Shown piece by piece: positions 42,134-51,368 of a stretch of 64,000 bases of DNA. The notes under the pieces were generated by a model. The model worked only from the letters and a program-made list of their open reading frames with translations, did not search any database and was not told the origin of the DNA. The position numbers and the translations under genes are program-made. Position 1 is the first letter of the stretch. The number at the start of each line of letters is the position of its first letter. This DNA is from Paraeggerthella hongkongensis (GTDB lineage: Bacteria > Actinomycetota > Coriobacteriia > Coriobacteriales > Eggerthellaceae): contig NZ_QICD01000003.1 in assembly GCF_003726035.1 (NCBI RefSeq), forward strand, positions 62,001 through 126,000, written 5' to 3'.

Positions 42134-43348
42134 TTACCCCGCCAGCTGATCGGCCAGCGCAAGGGCCCGACCGATGATGACATCCATGTTGTAGTAGCGG
42201 TACTCGGCCAAGCGACCCAGCGGATAGAAGTTCGCAAGGGGCTTGGTCAACGCCAGATAGCGCTCGTAGTGAGCGTTGTTCTGATCGTTGATGATGGCGT
42301 AGTACGGAATCTGCTTCTTGGGATCGTCGTAGGAGTGGCTGTACTCTTTCATGATGGTGGTCTTGGGAGCCGCCTGACCCGTCAGATGCTTGAACTCGGT
42401 GATGCGCGTGTAGTCCTCGGTCACGGTGAAGTTCACCGTTCCGCACGGAAGAACCTGCTCTTTGTCGTGCGTTTCGTACACGAAGTCCAAGCTGCGGTAC
42501 GGAAGGCGCCCAAAACGCGAGAGGAACAGCTCGTCAAGCGGGCCCGTATAGACGATGGGGCCCTCGAACGCCTGGTCCTTGACGTTGATAGCCGTGAGCG
42601 GGGCATTCTCGTCGCCGCTCTCGAACTCCAGGTCGAACACGCTTTCCGCTTCGGTATTCAGGCATACCACAATGTTCTCGTGGTCGAGCATGCGCTCGAA
42701 CAGCGGCGTGTAGCCGTCTGCAGGCATGCCCTGGTAGGCGTCCTGGAAGTAGCGGTTGTCGCGCGACACGAACACGGGCACGCGCGCGGTCACGCTGGGA
42801 TCGACCTCTTCGGGCGTGAGGCCCCACTGCTTCTGCGTGTAGTAGAGGAAGACGTTCTTGTAGATGAAGTCGGCGATCTCGGTAAGCTCGGGATCGTCCT
42901 GCGCGCGCAACTCGTTGATGGTGACCTTGCGCTCGTCGCCGAACGTCTCGATCAGCTTTTCGGTCAGCTTGGCAGCCTTCTCCTGGCCGAACGCTATTTC
43001 CATCGAATTCTTGTTGAACGGCACCGGCATGTACGTGCCGTACCAGTCCGCCAGCACCTCGTGCTGGTAATCGCGCCAATCGGTGAAGCGGCGCACGTAG
43101 TCGAAGGCGCGCTTGTCGTTGGTATGGAAGATATGCGGCCCGTAGCGGTGCACCAGGATGCCCGCTTCGTCCGCCTCGTCGTACATATTGCCGCCGATGT
43201 GGCTGCGCTTCTCGATGATGAGAACGCGCTTGCCGGCGCGCTCCGCCAACTCGCGCGCCACCACGCTGCCAGCAAAACCGCTGCCCACAACGATGACGTC
43301 GAAATCAGACCTGTCTAGGTCAGTGAACTTCCGGTACTGCACACCCAT
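42134..43348 (-). CDS. glf: UDP-galactopyranose mutase
   Basis: A 404-residue flavoenzyme. The FAD-binding N-terminus is VIVVGSGFAGSVVARELAER with VLIIEKRSHIGGNMYDE. Family-specific stretches include YGPHIFHTNDKRAFDYV, FLYYTQKQWGLTPEEVD, YTGPLDELF and RLAEYRYYNMDVIIGRAL. It converts UDP-galactopyranose to UDP-galactofuranose, a precursor of surface glycans. The start ATG at 43348 has AAGGCAG upstream. Paired with the downstream GT2 gene. Divergent from pta. Confidence 0.95.
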   Translation of the reverse strand: MGVQYRKFTDLDRSDFDVIVVGSGFAGSVVARELAERAGKRVLIIEKRSHIGGNMYDEADEAGILVHRYGPHIFHTNDKRAFDYVRRFTDWRDYQHEVLADWYGTYMPVPFNKNSMEIAFGQEKAAKLTEKLIETFGDERKVTINELRAQDDPELTEIADFIYKNVFLYYTQKQWGLTPEEVDPSVTARVPVFVSRDNRYFQDAYQGMPADGYTPLFERMLDHENIVVCLNTEAESVFDLEFESGDENAPLTAINVKDQAFEGPIVYTGPLDELFLSRFGRLPYRSLDFVYETHDKEQVLPCGTVNFTVTEDYTRITEFKHLTGQAAPKTTIMKEYSHSYDDPKKQIPYYAIINDQNNAHYERYLALTKPLANFYPLGRLAEYRYYNMDVIIGRALALADQLAG

Positions 43349-43571
43349 GAAGCTGCCTTCCTTGTCCTTCCCGCCAGCTCATCTGCGCCTGCGAGGGAAT
43401 CCTATGCTTGAAACGCGCGCTTTGCCGCGCCAAATATGCCGCACGTTATTTTACCGGGAAGGGTCGGGGCTGCGTGGATTATCATATAAAGTGGATAAAT
43501 TCGGAAACGAATGCGAGCGCGGCCGCAGCGCTGGAAGCGGCAATTTGATACTTGATCGTAAGGACGGTGCC

Positions 43572-44573
43572 ATGAGTTCATTTCTCGATTCCATGCTCGC
43601 CCGAGCCACGGAGAACAAGCAAACCATCGTGCTCCCTGAAGGCGACGACGAGCGTACGCTGGCGGCTGCGGAACGCATCCTGGCCGACGGCGTGGCCGAC
43701 CTCGTCATTCTTGGCGACGCGGCCGCCATCGAAGCCTCCGCATACCGACTCGACGGTGCGCGGATCGTGGACCCGCGCACGTCCGAGCTGCGCGCCGAGC
43801 TTGCAAGCCAGTTCTACGAGCTGCGCAAAGCGAAGGGCATGACCCCCGAAGCCGCCGACGAGAAGCTGAACGACGTTCTGTACTTCGGCGTCATGATGGT
43901 GAAGGCCGGCCTTGCCGACGGCATGGTGGCTGGCGCTTGCCACTCCACGGGCGACGTGCTGCGCCCCAGCCTGCAGATTCTCAAGACCGCACCGGGCGTG
44001 AAGCTGGTCAGCTCGTTCTTCATCATGGTGGTGCCCAACTGCGATCTGGGCCAGGAAGGAACCTTCCTGTTCAGCGACTGCGGCCTGGAAGTCCAGCCCG
44101 ATGCTGAAAAGCTCGCCCATATCGCCGTGAACTCGGCGCAGTCGTGGAAAACGCTCATCGGCACCGAGCCCACCGTGGCGATGCTCTCGCATTCGTCGTA
44201 CGGCTCAGCGAAGAACGACGACGCCGCCAAGGTGGTCGAAGCGACGGCCATCGCCAAAGAGTTGGCGCCGGAATTGGCGCTTGACGGCGAGCTTCAGCTC
44301 GATGCCGCTATCGTTCCCTCCGTGGGCGCATCGAAGGCTCCGGACTCCCCCGTTGCAGGCCGTGCCAACGTGCTGATCTTCCCTGATCTGGACGCCGGCA
44401 ACATCGGCTACAAGCTGGTGCAGCGTCTGGCGCGCGCCGAGGCGTACGGCCCGGTAACGCAGGGTATCGCCGCCCCGGTGAACGATCTGTCGCGCGGATG
44501 CACCGCCGACGACATCGTAGGCGTCATCGCCATCACCTGCGTGCAGGCCCAGGCAAAGAAGGCCGCTGAATAA
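43572..44573 (+). CDS. pta: Phosphate acetyltransferase
   Basis: A 333-residue enzyme of the short, single-domain type. It begins FLDSMLARATENKQTIVLPEGDDERTLAAAERI and contains VKAGLADGMVAGACHSTGDVLRPSLQI, MLSHSSYGSAKNDDAAKV and ANVLIFPDLDAGNIGYKLVQRLA, the core acetyl-CoA/phosphate site. It makes acetyl phosphate from acetyl-CoA; acetate kinase, encoded convergently just beyond, then yields ATP and acetate. The ATG at 43572 (AAGGAC upstream) was chosen over in-frame codons that fall in the glf promoter region. Confidence 0.96.
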   Translation: MSSFLDSMLARATENKQTIVLPEGDDERTLAAAERILADGVADLVILGDAAAIEASAYRLDGARIVDPRTSELRAELASQFYELRKAKGMTPEAADEKLNDVLYFGVMMVKAGLADGMVAGACHSTGDVLRPSLQILKTAPGVKLVSSFFIMVVPNCDLGQEGTFLFSDCGLEVQPDAEKLAHIAVNSAQSWKTLIGTEPTVAMLSHSSYGSAKNDDAAKVVEATAIAKELAPELALDGELQLDAAIVPSVGASKAPDSPVAGRANVLIFPDLDAGNIGYKLVQRLARAEAYGPVTQGIAAPVNDLSRGCTADDIVGVIAITCVQAQAKKAAE

Positions 44574-44595
44574 CCTACCGGAACGGTACTTGCAA

Positions 44596-44635
44596 GCGAT
44601 AAGAAAAGGCGACCGTAGTCGCCTTTTCTTATCGC
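44596..44635. terminator. Bidirectional intrinsic terminator between pta and ackA
   Basis: A perfect 40-base palindrome: 18-base arms (GCGATAAGAAAAGGCGAC) around CGTA. The AAGAAAA / TTTTCTT stretches give a T-rich exit on both strands, and it lies 22 bases after pta and 8 bases after the ackA stop. Confidence 0.92.
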
Positions 44636-44643
44636 CGATTACC

Positions 44644-45858
44644 CTAGATCAACGGCTCGTTCGCCTTCTCGTGCACAATGTCGAAGGTGTCGCGAGCGAT
44701 CATGTACTCCTCGTTCGTGGGAATGATGATGATCTTCACCAACGAGCCGTCCGTCGAAATCTCGCGCTCGAAGCCGCGCTGGCGGTTGCGCTCCTCGTCC
44801 AAGACGATGCCAAGGGGCTGCAGGCCCGAGAAGATCATGCGGCGCATTTTCTCGCAGTTCTCGCCCACGCCCGCCGTCAACACGATAGCATCCACGCCGC
44901 CCATAACGGCGATGTACTGGCCAATGTACTTTTTCACCGAGTTCGAGTACATGTCGTAAGCCAGCTGCGCACGTTCGTCGCCCTGCTCGGAGGCGTCGCG
45001 CACGCTGCGCAGATCGTTCGAGATGCCGGAGATGCCCAGAAGGCCCGACTTCTTGTTCATCAAGTCGTTCATCTCGGCGCCGGTCAAGTTCTCATGCTCC
45101 ATAACGAACGGCACGATGGCGGGGTCGATCGCCCCGCAACGCGTGCCCATCATGAGACCGTCGAGGGGCGTGAGCCCCATGGACGTGTCCACAGCCACGC
45201 CGTGATCGATGGCGCTGATGGAGCAGCCGTTGCCCAGGTGGCACGTGATCAGCTTGAGGTCTTCGATCGGCTCGTCGAGCACCACTGCCGCGCGCTCGGA
45301 GATGTAGCGATGGGACGTGCCGTGCGCACCGTACTTGCGAATGGCGTACTTCTCGTACAGCTCGTAAGGCAAGGGGTACATGAACGCCTTCGGCGGCAAC
45401 GTCTGGAAAAACGACGTGTCGAACACGGCAACCATGGGCACGTCCGGCATATGCTTCATGCACGCATGGATGCCCATGAGGGCGGCGCCGTTGTGCAGGG
45501 GAGCAAGCTCTGCCAGCTCGTCGATCTTCGCGATCACGTCATCGTCGATGAGGACGGACCGGTCAAAGTACTTCCCGCCCTGAACGATGCGATGCCCAAC
45601 GGCGTCGATCTCCGAAAGGGAATCGATAGCCTTGGTGGGTCCCTCGGTCAAAGATTCGAGCACCAGCGCCATCGCGTCGTCATGATCGGCCATCTTCGCA
45701 TCGATGACCTGCTCGTTCTCGTCGAGCCCGTGCTTGTGAAACGCTTCAGCCGAACCGACGCGCTCGCAGATGCCCTTCGCCAAAAGCTCATGCTGCTCAA
45801 CGTTGACCAGCTGGTACTTCAAGGAAGATGATCCCGCATTGATAACTAGGACGTTCAA
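44644..45858 (-). CDS. ackA: Acetate kinase
   Basis: A 404-residue kinase with the ASKHA motifs LVINAGSSSLKYQLV, DAVGHRIVQGGKYF, LITCHLGNGCSISAIDHG, GLTPLDGLMMGTRCG and TAGVGENCEKMR. It forms ATP and acetate from acetyl phosphate. Translation begins at TTG 45858: AGGAGG lies seven bases upstream and the alignable N-terminus starts exactly there. Convergent with pta, unlike the common pta-ackA operon, so each gene has its own promoter. The 220-bp gap 45859-46078 holds the ackA promoter region and a hairpin. Confidence 0.96.
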   Translation of the reverse strand: MNVLVINAGSSSLKYQLVNVEQHELLAKGICERVGSAEAFHKHGLDENEQVIDAKMADHDDAMALVLESLTEGPTKAIDSLSEIDAVGHRIVQGGKYFDRSVLIDDDVIAKIDELAELAPLHNGAALMGIHACMKHMPDVPMVAVFDTSFFQTLPPKAFMYPLPYELYEKYAIRKYGAHGTSHRYISERAAVVLDEPIEDLKLITCHLGNGCSISAIDHGVAVDTSMGLTPLDGLMMGTRCGAIDPAIVPFVMEHENLTGAEMNDLMNKKSGLLGISGISNDLRSVRDASEQGDERAQLAYDMYSNSVKKYIGQYIAVMGGVDAIVLTAGVGENCEKMRRMIFSGLQPLGIVLDEERNRQRGFEREISTDGSLVKIIIIPTNEEYMIARDTFDIVHEKANEPLI

Positions 45859-46007
45859 CGATCTGCCTCCTTATTTACTATTCCCAAGGGATATATTTTA
45901 GGCGCATGCGCAAAAGGCCGTATTCAAAGGAGGTGTCCTATCGGCAAGCGGCGCGCCGTTCACCGAAAACAAAGCTGGGACTTTATGCCGAACACAACGA
46001 GAGCCGG

Positions 46008-46050
46008 CAAGGCGGAAGGACATCCCCCCGCCTTACCGGCTCTGTCTCGT
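46008..46050. terminator. Hairpin downstream of the HIT gene
   Basis: A 15-base near-perfect stem (GAGCCGGCAAGGCGG / CCGCCTTACCGGCTC) extended by ACGA/TCGT-like pairs lies 29 bases past the HIT stop codon on its transcript. The T-tract is poor. Confidence 0.45.
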
Positions 46051-46078
46051 TGGTCCTGCGCCCTTGCGGGCGAAAAGA

Positions 46079-46432
46079 CTATTTTTGCGAGGGATCGCCC
46101 GAGTTCATGGGCGCGCCGCCCAAAACGTGCACGTGAATATGGTGCACGGACTGCTGTGCGTCGTCGTTCGTATTCACGATCACACGGTAGCCGCTCTCGG
46201 CGATGCCTTTGAGCTCAGCTACTTTCTTTACCGTGTTGAACAGGTACCCCATCTCATCCTCGGGGATGCCGTCGCCGATGTTGTCGTAGTGATTCTTCGG
46301 CACGATGAGCGTGTGCACGGGCATCTGCGGATTGACGTCCTCGAACGCCAGCACCCGATCGTCCTCGTACACCTTGGTCGACGGGATTTCCCCCGCCACG
46401 ATCTTGCAGAACAGGCAATCCTCTTTGATCAT
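46079..46432 (-). CDS. HIT-family nucleotide hydrolase/transferase
   Basis: A 117-residue histidine-triad protein: CLFCKIVAGEIPSTKVYEDD at the start, VHTLIVPKNHYDNIGD in the middle, and the triad SVHHIHVHVLGG (H-x-H-x-H) near the end. It belongs to the HinT/PKCI branch, which cleaves phosphoramidates such as aminoacyl-AMP; the cellular role is general. The ATG at 46432 follows AAAGGGA. It is the last in a group of same-strand genes, after xseB. Confidence 0.93.
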   Translation of the reverse strand: MIKEDCLFCKIVAGEIPSTKVYEDDRVLAFEDVNPQMPVHTLIVPKNHYDNIGDGIPEDEMGYLFNTVKKVAELKGIAESGYRVIVNTNDDAQQSVHHIHVHVLGGAPMNSGDPSQK

Positions 46433-46518
46433 GCTAATCCCTTTCTCCGGTTCCAGCGTATCCTGGGGCCGCCGTCGACAACGGCACGTCCCGAAACCTA
46501 CCAGCTCCGCCGAGCAAT

Positions 46519-46577
46519 CGAGGTGGGGTCCGCAAGATCCTTGGAGCGAAGCGACGGTCTTGCAAGACCCCATCTCG
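46519..46577. terminator. Long imperfect hairpin between xseB and HIT genes
   Basis: The arms CGAGGTGGGGTCCGCAAGA and TCTTGCAAGACCCCATCTCG pair with few mismatches around ~18 bases. It may terminate xseBA transcription or stabilise mRNA. No T-run. Confidence 0.4.
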
Positions 46578-46591
46578 AACACAGGAACGCA

Positions 46592-46849
46592 TTAAGACAG
46601 GCTGGTGTCGCGCGCGCCGTCGTCGACGTCGGCCACGAGCTCGCCCATGAGCACGTCCACCTTTTGCTGTGCCTCGGTCAAGCGGCCCTGCAAAGCGCGC
46701 AGAAGCGACACGCCGCGCTCGTAGCTTCGCAGGCTGTCCTCCAGTTCGAGCGAATTGCTCTCCAAAACGCCTACGATGCCGTCCAGCTCCGCCATGGCCT
46801 CGCGAAACGACAGCTCCTCAATAGGTTTAGGTTCGGTATTCTCCATCAT
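46592..46849 (-). CDS. xseB: Exodeoxyribonuclease VII small subunit
   Basis: An 85-residue helical protein with the XseB pattern SFREAMAELDGIVGVLESNSLELEDSLRSYERGVSLLR. It forms the multi-copy small subunit of exonuclease VII with XseA. The start ATG overlaps the xseA stop (ATGA), with GGGAGG upstream inside xseA. Confidence 0.93.
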   Translation of the reverse strand: MMENTEPKPIEELSFREAMAELDGIVGVLESNSLELEDSLRSYERGVSLLRALQGRLTEAQQKVDVLMGELVADVDDGARDTSLS

Positions 46850-48216
46850 GACACGTCCTCCCAAACTACGACTTCGGTATCAATTCGATGCGCTTTCTCC
46901 ACGCGGCAAGCAAGCACGCCGTCAGACACCGACACGTCCACCAACGATCCGACAGGCGCAGCCTCCACGCTTTTCACCACACCGCCCTCGGCGGTGCGCG
47001 CAATAGCGTAGCCGCGACCCAATACGGCAAGCGGCGAAAGGTCGTTCAAGCGAGCGGCGGCAAGACCAGCCTGCTGTTCGAACCGCGAAACGACCGCGTT
47101 GCCCGCAAGGGCGAGCCGATCGCGTTCGCGGGCAAGCCGATCGCGATCGCGCGCCACGTTCTGTGGAAGGACGCGCGCAAGACGTTCGCGCTGTCGCTCC
47201 AAGCGCTCTTGATCGCGCTCGAGATTCGCGGGAATGGCGCGGAACAAACGCTCCGCAGCCATATCAAGCCCTTGCGCCTCGGCCGCGAGCAGCAGGTTCG
47301 CATCGCGCAGCACGGGCCGGGTCGCAATGCGTCGCACCTCGGCCGTCGCTCGTTCCACCGCCCGCCCGGCGCTCGCCGCGAGCGAGCGCGAGCGCGCCTC
47401 GAGCACATGCTCCAAGTTTTCGCGTGCCGGGCTTACCGCTTCGGCGGCCGCCGTGGGCGTGGAAGCGCGCACGTCGGCGACCATGTCGGCGATGGACGTG
47501 TCGGGCTCATGCCCGATGCCGGTCACCACGGGCACGGGGCACTTTGAGATCGCTCGCGCAAGGCCCTCGTCGTTGAACGGCATAAGATCTTCGAACGAGC
47601 CGCCGCCGCGCACGACCAAGATCACCTCGGCGCCCGCGCGCAGTACGCAGCGCATGCCCTCCACGATATCCTCCGGCGCGCGCGGACCCTCTACCGGAAC
47701 GCCCGCCAAGACCACGCGCGCCACAGGGAAACGACGCCGCAGCGTGCGCAGGACATCGTGGACCGCCGCGCCCCTCGGAGACGTCACCAAGCCAATCGTC
47801 AGGGGAAACGCCGGGACGGATAGTTTGCGCTCAGGCCGCATGAGCCCTTCCGCCTCCAGCTTGCGAGCCAGGTTCGCAACCTGCAAGCGCAAGTTGCCCT
47901 CGCCCGCCAACGCCACGGAGAACACGTCGAAGTTCATGCGGCCCTTCGCCGCGTACAGCGTGAAACGCCCGGTCAGCTCAACCAGCTGCCCCACGTTCAG
48001 CTGCACGCCCGACGCCTGATAGCGATTGACCCACATCATGCATGGCAGTGCGGCGCTCTTGTCCTTGACGGTGAAGTACACCGCCTTGTAGCCGGGCTTG
48101 TTCGACAGCTCGGAGACCTCGCCCACAAGCCGCACCGTCACGCCCTCGAGCGCGCCCTTCGCCAGCGCCATCGCGGCGGAGACGGAAAGCGCCGAGGCTC
48201 TTTCTTGCCCATCCAT
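46846..48216 (-). CDS. xseA: Exodeoxyribonuclease VII large subunit
   Basis: A 456-residue catalytic subunit. It has an N-terminal OB-fold (RLVGEVSELSNKPGYKAVYFTVKD), the catalytic core (LTIGLVTSPRGAAVHDVLRTLRRRFPVARVVL; VILVVRGGGSFEDLMPFND; PVVTGIGHEPDTSIADMVADVRASTPTAAAE), a long coiled-coil arm rich in Arg/Glu/Leu (~270-385), and the C-terminal DVSVSDGVLACRVE. It degrades single-stranded DNA processively in repair. It follows the zinc-peptidase gene by 9 bases, so an operon is likely. Confidence 0.95.
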   Translation of the reverse strand: MDGQERASALSVSAAMALAKGALEGVTVRLVGEVSELSNKPGYKAVYFTVKDKSAALPCMMWVNRYQASGVQLNVGQLVELTGRFTLYAAKGRMNFDVFSVALAGEGNLRLQVANLARKLEAEGLMRPERKLSVPAFPLTIGLVTSPRGAAVHDVLRTLRRRFPVARVVLAGVPVEGPRAPEDIVEGMRCVLRAGAEVILVVRGGGSFEDLMPFNDEGLARAISKCPVPVVTGIGHEPDTSIADMVADVRASTPTAAAEAVSPARENLEHVLEARSRSLAASAGRAVERATAEVRRIATRPVLRDANLLLAAEAQGLDMAAERLFRAIPANLERDQERLERQRERLARVLPQNVARDRDRLARERDRLALAGNAVVSRFEQQAGLAAARLNDLSPLAVLGRGYAIARTAEGGVVKSVEAAPVGSLVDVSVSDGVLACRVEKAHRIDTEVVVWEDVS

Positions 48217-48225
48217 GCGCCGAAG

Positions 48226-48888
48226 CTATTCCTGACGTTGGCCCAGCAGCCACAGCAGCTGGAGGACGGAGGTGAGGGCAGCCGCCACGTAGGTGAAGGC
48301 GCACGCGCGCAGCACGCTGAACGCGCCAGCCTGCTCCGACTGCGGCAGCGCGGCAGTGTTCATGTACACCATAGCGCGTTTGGATGCGTCGAACTCGACC
48401 GGCAACGTGACCAGCTGGAACAGCACCACTGCGCCGTACATGATGATCGCAAGGGTGGTCAGACCGGAAAGCTGCATGAAGATGCCGAGCATCAGCAGGA
48501 ATATCCAGGCGTTCGACGCCAGGTTCACCACGGGCACCAAAGCGCCGCGGATCTTCATGGGCGCATAGTTCTGCGCGTACTGGTACGCATGCCCCACCTC
48601 ATGGCAGGCGGTGGCGGTGGCGGTGATGGAACGCCCGTCGTAGGAATCGGGGCCCAACGTCACCGAGTTCGTGCGAGGATCGAAGAAGTCCTGGCCAGGA
48701 CCGCCCCTATGCACCTCAACGCCCGTAATGCCGTAGTACTGCAACATGCGACGAGCCGTCTCGGCGCCTGTCAGCCCCGTGGAAATGGGCACATGCGTGT
48801 ACTTCTTCAACTGGGAGTTAACGTACCACGTGGCAAGGCCGCCGACGGCAAGCGTAACGATGATCAAAAGCAAATACGAACCACTCAA
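48226..48888 (-). CDS. YugP/DUF-type neutral zinc metallopeptidase, membrane-bound
   Basis: A 220-residue membrane protein with an N-terminal helix (LLLIIVTLAVGGLATWYV), the metallopeptidase motif ATACHEVGHAYQYAQNY (HExxH) near residue 110, and two to three C-terminal helices (IFLLMLGIFMQL, LAIIMYGAVVLFQLVTLPVEFDASKRA). It matches the putative zinc-protease family of B. subtilis YugP. The start is read as TTG 48888: AAGGAG lies nine bases upstream and similarity begins there; no ATG fits. Substrate unknown. Confidence 0.82.
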   Translation of the reverse strand: MSGSYLLLIIVTLAVGGLATWYVNSQLKKYTHVPISTGLTGAETARRMLQYYGITGVEVHRGGPGQDFFDPRTNSVTLGPDSYDGRSITATATACHEVGHAYQYAQNYAPMKIRGALVPVVNLASNAWIFLLMLGIFMQLSGLTTLAIIMYGAVVLFQLVTLPVEFDASKRAMVYMNTAALPQSEQAGAFSVLRACAFTYVAAALTSVLQLLWLLGQRQE

Positions 48889-49073
48889 CTTGAAACACTC
48901 CTTCAAAGGGGTAGCTTCCACGGCCGCCTCGGCCGCTGCATCTCTTACCCTTTCAGTATACAAGACCGGGAAATCACGCTGAAAACAAGCCGAAAAGCTA
49001 TGTGAAATCACCAAACGTCCGTCACCGTTTCGTGAACTGCAAGATGCGGGGTCAGGCCCTCTAAAGCAGGTGC

Positions 49074-50219
49074 TTACGCGATGCGATCCACCTTGAGCTC
49101 GCCGCCGTCGAGCCTGAGCGACAGCTTGCCCTCCAAAAGCTCCAAAAGCTCCTCGCCCACAAGCGAGCGACGCCATCCGCGCAGAAGGTCGATGTCGTCG
49201 CGATAGCCGCGTGCGACCCGCGCAAGATCGTCATGGCTCGCCAAGGTGGGAAACGCCACGCCGCTCTCCTTCGCACGCAAGCGCACGACAGCCGTCATCA
49301 TATCCACCTGCGCGTCGACGTTCGGCTCGTTTTTGCTGCAACGATCGACGTCAGGCCAGGAATCAGGCGGCGCGTCCAGCGCGGACGTCATGAGAGAGAC
49401 CACCGTGCGCGCGTCGCGCGTCGACAGCTTGTCGGACATGCCGCGCACCATGAACAACTCGTCGATGGAGCGCGCCTCGCGCTTGCACGCCTCGACGATC
49501 TGCTCGTCGGTGACCACCCATTTGCGCGGCACGTCGCGGCGCTGGGCCTCCAGCTCTCGCCATGCGGCCACTTCGCGCGCCGCGGAAAGCTGGCGGCGCG
49601 ACAACTGGGAAACGCGCTTGAGGCGGCGATACCGGCTGCGCTCGTCGGTTGCGTACTTGGCCGGATCGCTCATCTCCTCGAAATCGCGTTCGAGCCAGTC
49701 CAGCCTGCCCCTGCGCTCCAGTTCCGCACGCATGCGCTTGTACATGCGCGGTAGGTACACCACGTCGTCGGCAGCGTAATCCAACTGGGATTCGGACAAA
49801 GGTCGACGCGACCAATCGGTGAACGAGTCGATCTTCTTGAGCGTGACGCCGCATTCCGCCCCCACCAGCGCGGCGTAACCGATCTGCTGCGTGTGGCCCA
49901 GAAGGGCCGCCGCCACCTGCGTGTCGAAAATCGGCCGCGGCAGCACGCCCACTTCGCGCAAAAGAATCTCCAGATCCTGAGAGCCCGCATGGAACAGCTT
50001 CACGACGCTTTCGTTTTCCAGCACCGGCTTCAGTGCGCCCAGATCGCCGACGGAGAACGGGTCCACGATAACAGCTTCGTCGTCGGTGGCCAGCTGAATA
50101 AGGCACAGCTTCGCGTAGTAGGTTTTCTCGCGAAGAAACTCCGTATCGATCGCCAGAACGCTCGAACGCATGGCGCGCTCGACGAACGCCACGAGGTTTT
50201 CTTGGTTTGCTATGTACAC
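49074..50219 (-). CDS. rnd: Ribonuclease D
   Basis: A 381-residue DEDD exoribonuclease: exo motif I VLAIDTEFLREKTYYAKL, motif II VKLFHAGSQDLEIL, FDTQVAAALLG, and motif III QLDYAADDVVYLPRMY carrying the conserved Tyr/Asp. An HRDC domain follows around residues 205-285. RNase D trims the 3' ends of tRNA and other stable RNAs. GTG 50219 with AAGGA upstream is the preferred start. Divergent from the lipid-kinase gene across 70 bp. Confidence 0.93.
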   Translation of the reverse strand: MYIANQENLVAFVERAMRSSVLAIDTEFLREKTYYAKLCLIQLATDDEAVIVDPFSVGDLGALKPVLENESVVKLFHAGSQDLEILLREVGVLPRPIFDTQVAAALLGHTQQIGYAALVGAECGVTLKKIDSFTDWSRRPLSESQLDYAADDVVYLPRMYKRMRAELERRGRLDWLERDFEEMSDPAKYATDERSRYRRLKRVSQLSRRQLSAAREVAAWRELEAQRRDVPRKWVVTDEQIVEACKREARSIDELFMVRGMSDKLSTRDARTVVSLMTSALDAPPDSWPDVDRCSKNEPNVDAQVDMMTAVVRLRAKESGVAFPTLASHDDLARVARGYRDDIDLLRGWRRSLVGEELLELLEGKLSLRLDGGELKVDRIA

Positions 50220-50289
50220 CGGGGGTTCCTTACCTTGTGTTTCACGCTCTATGTTGTACCATGCCATCATAGCAACTGAAAGGGAATCT

Positions 50290-51198
50290 GTGAAACTGCT
50301 CGTCATCAACAATCTCTCGTCCGGGTTCGGAGACGGCTCCGTATACGACTTCATCCGTTCCGCCGTCCAAGACGGCGACGAGGTGTGCGTCCGCTCCACC
50401 GACGGAACGACCCCTGTGAGCGCGCTGCTCGACGACGCCGCATCCTACGATGCCGTGGTTGCAAGCGGCGGCGACGGCACGGTGGCGACGGTCAACTATC
50501 TGCTGGCGAACACGGGCGTGCCCGTTTTGCCGTTTCCCGCGGGAACCGCGAACCTGCTTGCGCTGAACCTCTCCTCGCCTCTTGAGCCGCACGCCTTGGC
50601 GAAGATGGTTAGGGAGATGCGCACCCTCGACTTCGACATGGGCGAAATCGAGGTGGCCGACAAGCGGTTCGGCTTCGGCATCATGGCCGGAGCAGGCTAC
50701 GACGCCGCCATCATGCACGGCGCCGAGCCTGCAAAGCGCCTGTTCGGACCTATGGCCTATCTGTCAGCGGCCATTGCGAACCCTCTGCCGCAAACGTCGC
50801 GCTTCACCATCGAGCTGGACGGGGAAACCGTGCAAAGCGAGGGCGTGGGCATCCTTTTGGTGAACTTCTCCCGCATCCAATTCGACATCGCCGTCACGCA
50901 CGAGAACAAGCCGCGCGACGGCGTGTTCGACGTAGTGGTGCTCAAAGCGCAAAACGCCTTCGAACTGATACCGGCGCTGTTGGCGGGAATCCTGGATCGA
51001 GGGGGCGATTTTCCCGATCGAACGGGTGCCCTGGAAATCCACCGCGCACGTGCGGTACGCGTAGAGGCCGATCCGCCCATGGAAGTGCAGTACGACGGCG
51101 AAGCCACCCGCCTCACCACTCCCTTCAGCGCCCGCATCCTGCCCAAGGCGGCGCGCCTCATCGTGTCCGAAGAAGGCTACGCCCAGTTCGCGGAATAG
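50290..51198 (+). CDS. Diacylglycerol-kinase-family lipid kinase
   Basis: A 302-residue DAGK_cat protein: VVASGGDGTVATVNYLLANT (nucleotide motif GGDGT) and VLPFPAGTANLLALNL, then FGIMAGAGYDAAIM. The C-terminal half is the YegS/DgkB beta-sandwich domain ending in FSARILPKAARLIVSEEG. It phosphorylates a diacylglycerol-like or sphingoid lipid; the exact substrate is unknown. It starts at GTG 50290 after AAGGGAA. Confidence 0.9.
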   Translation: MKLLVINNLSSGFGDGSVYDFIRSAVQDGDEVCVRSTDGTTPVSALLDDAASYDAVVASGGDGTVATVNYLLANTGVPVLPFPAGTANLLALNLSSPLEPHALAKMVREMRTLDFDMGEIEVADKRFGFGIMAGAGYDAAIMHGAEPAKRLFGPMAYLSAAIANPLPQTSRFTIELDGETVQSEGVGILLVNFSRIQFDIAVTHENKPRDGVFDVVVLKAQNAFELIPALLAGILDRGGDFPDRTGALEIHRARAVRVEADPPMEVQYDGEATRLTTPFSARILPKAARLIVSEEGYAQFAE

Positions 51199-51265
51199 CT
51201 GCTTCGCGCCTCGCGCTCGCTGGCTGCGAAACGCTTCCGCGCCAGCATCGGAGGCGTTTTCCCCG

Positions 51266-51360
51266 CGAACCTCGCACCCCCGCAACCTCGCAAACCTTGC
51301 ACCCCGTTGCGAACCCTGCACCCCCCGTGAACCTCACGAACCCTGCACCCCCGCAAATCT
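51266..51360. repeat. Degenerate C-rich direct repeats
   Basis: The motif AACCYTGCACCCCC occurs about four times with irregular spacing (19-27 bases), interleaved with AACCTCGC. It belongs to the 528-bp non-coding gap 51199-51726, together with repeat copy C and a 33-bp tandem repeat. No gene is supported there. Confidence 0.5.
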
Positions 51361-51368
51361 CGCCCGCG

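Noticed and set aside
45906-46212. Short plus-strand ORFs between ackA and the HIT gene
   Set aside because: They span the HIT terminator hairpin and run antisense to the HIT coding region; no family similarity.
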